Origin: Patescibacteria group bacterium | GTDB lineage: Bacteria; Patescibacteriota; Microgenomatia; UBA1400; PJMF01 | Direction: 5' to 3' | DNA length: 36,555 nucleotides | Assembly: GCA_018816385.1 (NCBI GenBank) | Contig: JAHIVK010000028.1 | Location: forward strand, 1 to 36,555 | Shown here: positions 34,318 to 36,555 of the stretch, one piece after another | How positions within the stretch are numbered: position 1 is the stretch's first letter | How the letters are laid out: the number at the start of each line of letters is the position of its first letter | The notes under the pieces: model-generated | The model's database searches: none | Told to the model about the DNA's origin: nothing | The model's input: the letters and a program-made list of their open reading frames with translations, nothing else | Position numbers and translations under genes: made by a program

Positions 34318-36077
34318 ATATTACCTTGCAAAATTTTGAGTCGGCCATTGATCCTCAAATATTAAGTCGAGGCAAGTCTTACTATCGCAAAGGAGCAGTC
34401 GTCAAGTTGGAACAAGATGGAGAGAGTTGGCATGCTATGGTTGTTGGTAATGATGAATATACTGTCGATGTTGCCGTAGATCAGGGCGAAATAGTTGATT
34501 ACAACTGCACATGCCCATATGACTTTGGCCCATTGTGTAAACACGAAGTGGCTGTTTTCTATGCTATGCGCGATGGGTTCAAACAGATCAAAACAAAGAA
34601 AGTAAAAAAAATAGTGCCCGCCCCTATTTCAAACAAGAACTCTCAAACTGCCGACATCCTGCAATCAGTAACACATGCTCAACTGATTGATTTTGTGACT
34701 GAACTATCCACTCAATCGGCAGACATACAACGCCAAGTTTTGCTTCGTTTCGGCCAAACCACACTTGATAAAAAAACACTGATCGGACTCATTAAGCAAG
34801 CCTTACACCAGGCAACAGATTGCCATGGATTTTTGGATTACTGGAGTGCCGGCCAAGCCGCCGAAAATGTCTGGGTATATCTTGAAGAAGCCGAGCTGAT
34901 GATTAAACAGCAGAAATATTCAGCTATTGTGCCTTATTATCAAGCAGTAATTGAGGTAGTGGTGCCAGCACTACAGCAAGCTGATGACTCAAATGGAGAA
35001 CTTGGCGGTTTAATTGAAACGAGTTTTGAAAAACTTACTGACCTGGCACCAAAACTTCCCCCAAATGATCGGGATGAGTTATTTTTATACTGTTTGACCG
35101 AATCTAGGTCGGCCAAATATGATGGTTGGAGTGACTGGCAAATACAATGGTTACGGATTGCCGCCTTATTAATTGCTGTTTCAAGTCAACAAAGCCAACT
35201 GTTTAAAACTCTGGATGAATTGGTTGCCAGTGAAAGTCGGATAGACCACGGCCAAATCTTGGACAAACACTTTAAACCAAATAAAAAATTATCAATATTT
35301 GACGAAGTGGACAGTTACTTGGCCCAAGAAACCGCTCTGCTCAAGTATCAAGTGATTGTCAAGCGCCAAGGCAAAGAGGCAGGGTTTCATTTTCTTCTTG
35401 AAAATCAGGCAATGTCTAACATTAAGAAAGAGCTTATCAAGTACTGGATTACTTTGCCAGACTTCGACAAAGCAAAACAATTAGCCAAAGAGGCATACGA
35501 CCACTATTTAACTTCACTACCCGGACTAGCCATTGATTTTGCTAAGCAACTTGTTGTGATTGCCGAACGCCAACATGACTATTCTGCATTAATCAAGTGG
35601 GGAACTACTGTTTTCTTGGGTTGGGGAGACTTTGATTATTTCAATCAAATGAAGCAGGCGCTGGATCCTCAGAGTTGGCTAACCGTAGTTGATAATTTAT
35701 TAAAAGAAACCGGTAGTAAGTCAAAACATCCTCACGCCGGTCTTTATGTCAAGGCCAAAATTTTATCTCAAGAAAACCGATTGGCTGATTTATACGATCT
35801 GATTGTTTCAAATCCCGAAGGTTATAGCTTGTTATCCGAATATGAATCAATTTTGAAAGCCAACTATCCAGAGGGTATTGCCAAAATATATGAAGCCGAA
35901 ATAAATCAAAAACTACAAAGTTTTGGTTTGGGCAGATCTCTTTATCAAGATGTTTGTCGTATGCTTAGACGTATTAAAAAATTAGGCTTTCCGGAGAAAG
36001 TTAGGGTAATTAGCCATCAACTGCAAACTAAATACCCCAACCGACCTGCCCTACTTGATGAACTCAACCGAGTATGA
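34314..36077 (+). CDS. SWIM zinc-finger protein with helical repeat C-terminus
   Basis: RGKSYYRKGAVVKLEQDGESWHAMVVG...VDYNCTCPYDFGPLCKHEVAVFYAM (CxC...CxH). Confidence 0.9.
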   Translation: MNITLQNFESAIDPQILSRGKSYYRKGAVVKLEQDGESWHAMVVGNDEYTVDVAVDQGEIVDYNCTCPYDFGPLCKHEVAVFYAMRDGFKQIKTKKVKKIVPAPISNKNSQTADILQSVTHAQLIDFVTELSTQSADIQRQVLLRFGQTTLDKKTLIGLIKQALHQATDCHGFLDYWSAGQAAENVWVYLEEAELMIKQQKYSAIVPYYQAVIEVVVPALQQADDSNGELGGLIETSFEKLTDLAPKLPPNDRDELFLYCLTESRSAKYDGWSDWQIQWLRIAALLIAVSSQQSQLFKTLDELVASESRIDHGQILDKHFKPNKKLSIFDEVDSYLAQETALLKYQVIVKRQGKEAGFHFLLENQAMSNIKKELIKYWITLPDFDKAKQLAKEAYDHYLTSLPGLAIDFAKQLVVIAERQHDYSALIKWGTTVFLGWGDFDYFNQMKQALDPQSWLTVVDNLLKETGSKSKHPHAGLYVKAKILSQENRLADLYDLIVSNPEGYSLLSEYESILKANYPEGIAKIYEAEINQKLQSFGLGRSLYQDVCRMLRRIKKLGFPEKVRVISHQLQTKYPNRPALLDELNRV

Positions 36078-36099
36078 GGGTTGTTTGATTCTCATATTT

Positions 36100-36378
36100 T
36101 TATTTTTCTTCTATCTTGATTGCTTTGCCCTTAATAATAGCTTCGGCAATCTTTTTATTGGCACTGCCTAATAGTCTGGCAAAGGTCGGCTGGGAGATTT
36201 TCATCTTCTCTGAGGCTTCAATCTGTTCTAATCCGTCAACTTCATACAGTTTTATGGCTTCTAGTTCATCAGGCAATAAAACTACTTCCTCAAGCTCCCT
36301 CAAAGGGATGCCTTGGGGTTTAAAGTAATAGACGTTTGGTTGAAACCGCATACAGCGGGGTATTTTGGGTCTTGGCAG
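36100..36378 (-). CDS. UPF0251/DUF134 HTH protein, probably initiating at a non-ATG codon
   Basis: GIPLRELEEVVLLPDELEAIKLYEVDGLEQIEASEKMKISQPTFARLLGSANKKIAEAIIKGKAIKI; the upstream in-frame LPRPKIPRC matches the family MPRPRK...RC N-terminus with CTG at the Met position. Confidence 0.83.
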   Translation of the reverse strand: MPRPKIPRCMRFQPNVYYFKPQGIPLRELEEVVLLPDELEAIKLYEVDGLEQIEASEKMKISQPTFARLLGSANKKIAEAIIKGKAIKIEEK

Positions 36379-36419
36379 AATTTTGTTTCTGATGTTGATT
36401 AAATCCCTACCTCGTCATT

Positions 36420-36555
36420 AGACTTGTCGCGAAATAAGGGCAATGGCTACTTATGGCATCTTTTATGCATTTTCTTTGCTTCTTCTTCCTCAAGTAGCTG
36501 AGGCTACTATCGTCATCAGAATCAACGAAAATGCTATAAAATCTATCCATAATTA
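36420..36555 (+). repeat. MITE-like element copy B (right end beyond window)
   Basis: AGACTTGTCGCGAAATAAGGG...TGCATTTTCTTTGCTTCTTCTTCCTCAAGTAG...CTACTAT...CAGAATCAACGAAAATG...AAATCTATCCATAAT aligns with copy A over its length. Confidence 0.72.

Noticed and set aside
1-36555. tRNA or rRNA genes
   Set aside because: No cloverleaf-like GTTCGA/CCA features or rRNA-like segments recognised by eye; a tRNAscan/Infernal run would be decisive.
1-36555. Alternative genetic code (UGA as Gly) as in some CPR groups
   Set aside because: Recognised proteins end at ordinary stops, including TGA, without losing conserved C-termini, and no in-frame TGA is needed.

Overview
The window looks like a Patescibacteria/CPR-type chromosome segment (inferred from small proteins, archaeal-like enzymes and leaderless-looking promoters; not proven). 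It has three parts. (1) 1-2.5 kb: purine metabolism, with two tandem archaeal-type PurP-like genes (one cut by the window edge), apt and MTA phosphorylase. (2) About 2.6-25.4 kb: a dense accessory island for copper/metal and extracytoplasmic thiol handling. It carries an ArsR-YHS regulator with CopA, a TauE/cupredoxin fusion and an HMA protein; a CopRS/CusRS-like two-component system; two convergent operons with three DUF1573 proteins, rhodanese, two CcdA-like proteins, a triple thioredoxin-like protein, a DsbA-like protein and two members of an apparently uncharacterised CCG...CxH family; a DUF2933/ICMT/DUF5676 operon; a Cys-rich PadR operon (DsrE, DUF302, stand-alone archaeal ThrRS-editing domain, SHOCT, GDCCVxC); and a CopB-type (CPH) ATPase. 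(3) 25.7-36.5 kb: DEAD-box helicase with a structured leader, methyltransferase, glycosyltransferase, beta-propeller surface protein, MA-like metallopeptidase, a coiled-coil/unknown/SWIM trio and a UPF0251 protein. Main discovery candidates: a four-site direct-repeat motif (TTTCAT-N5-CTTCAT-N5... with 11-bp period, and a fixed 8-nt gap to a -10-like element) in front of four operons of the island, which suggests one two-component regulon driving a copper/thiol relay; and a short TIR-bounded (MITE-like) repeat family present in three copies, one abutting one of those promoters. All calls are from reading the sequence; no searches were run.
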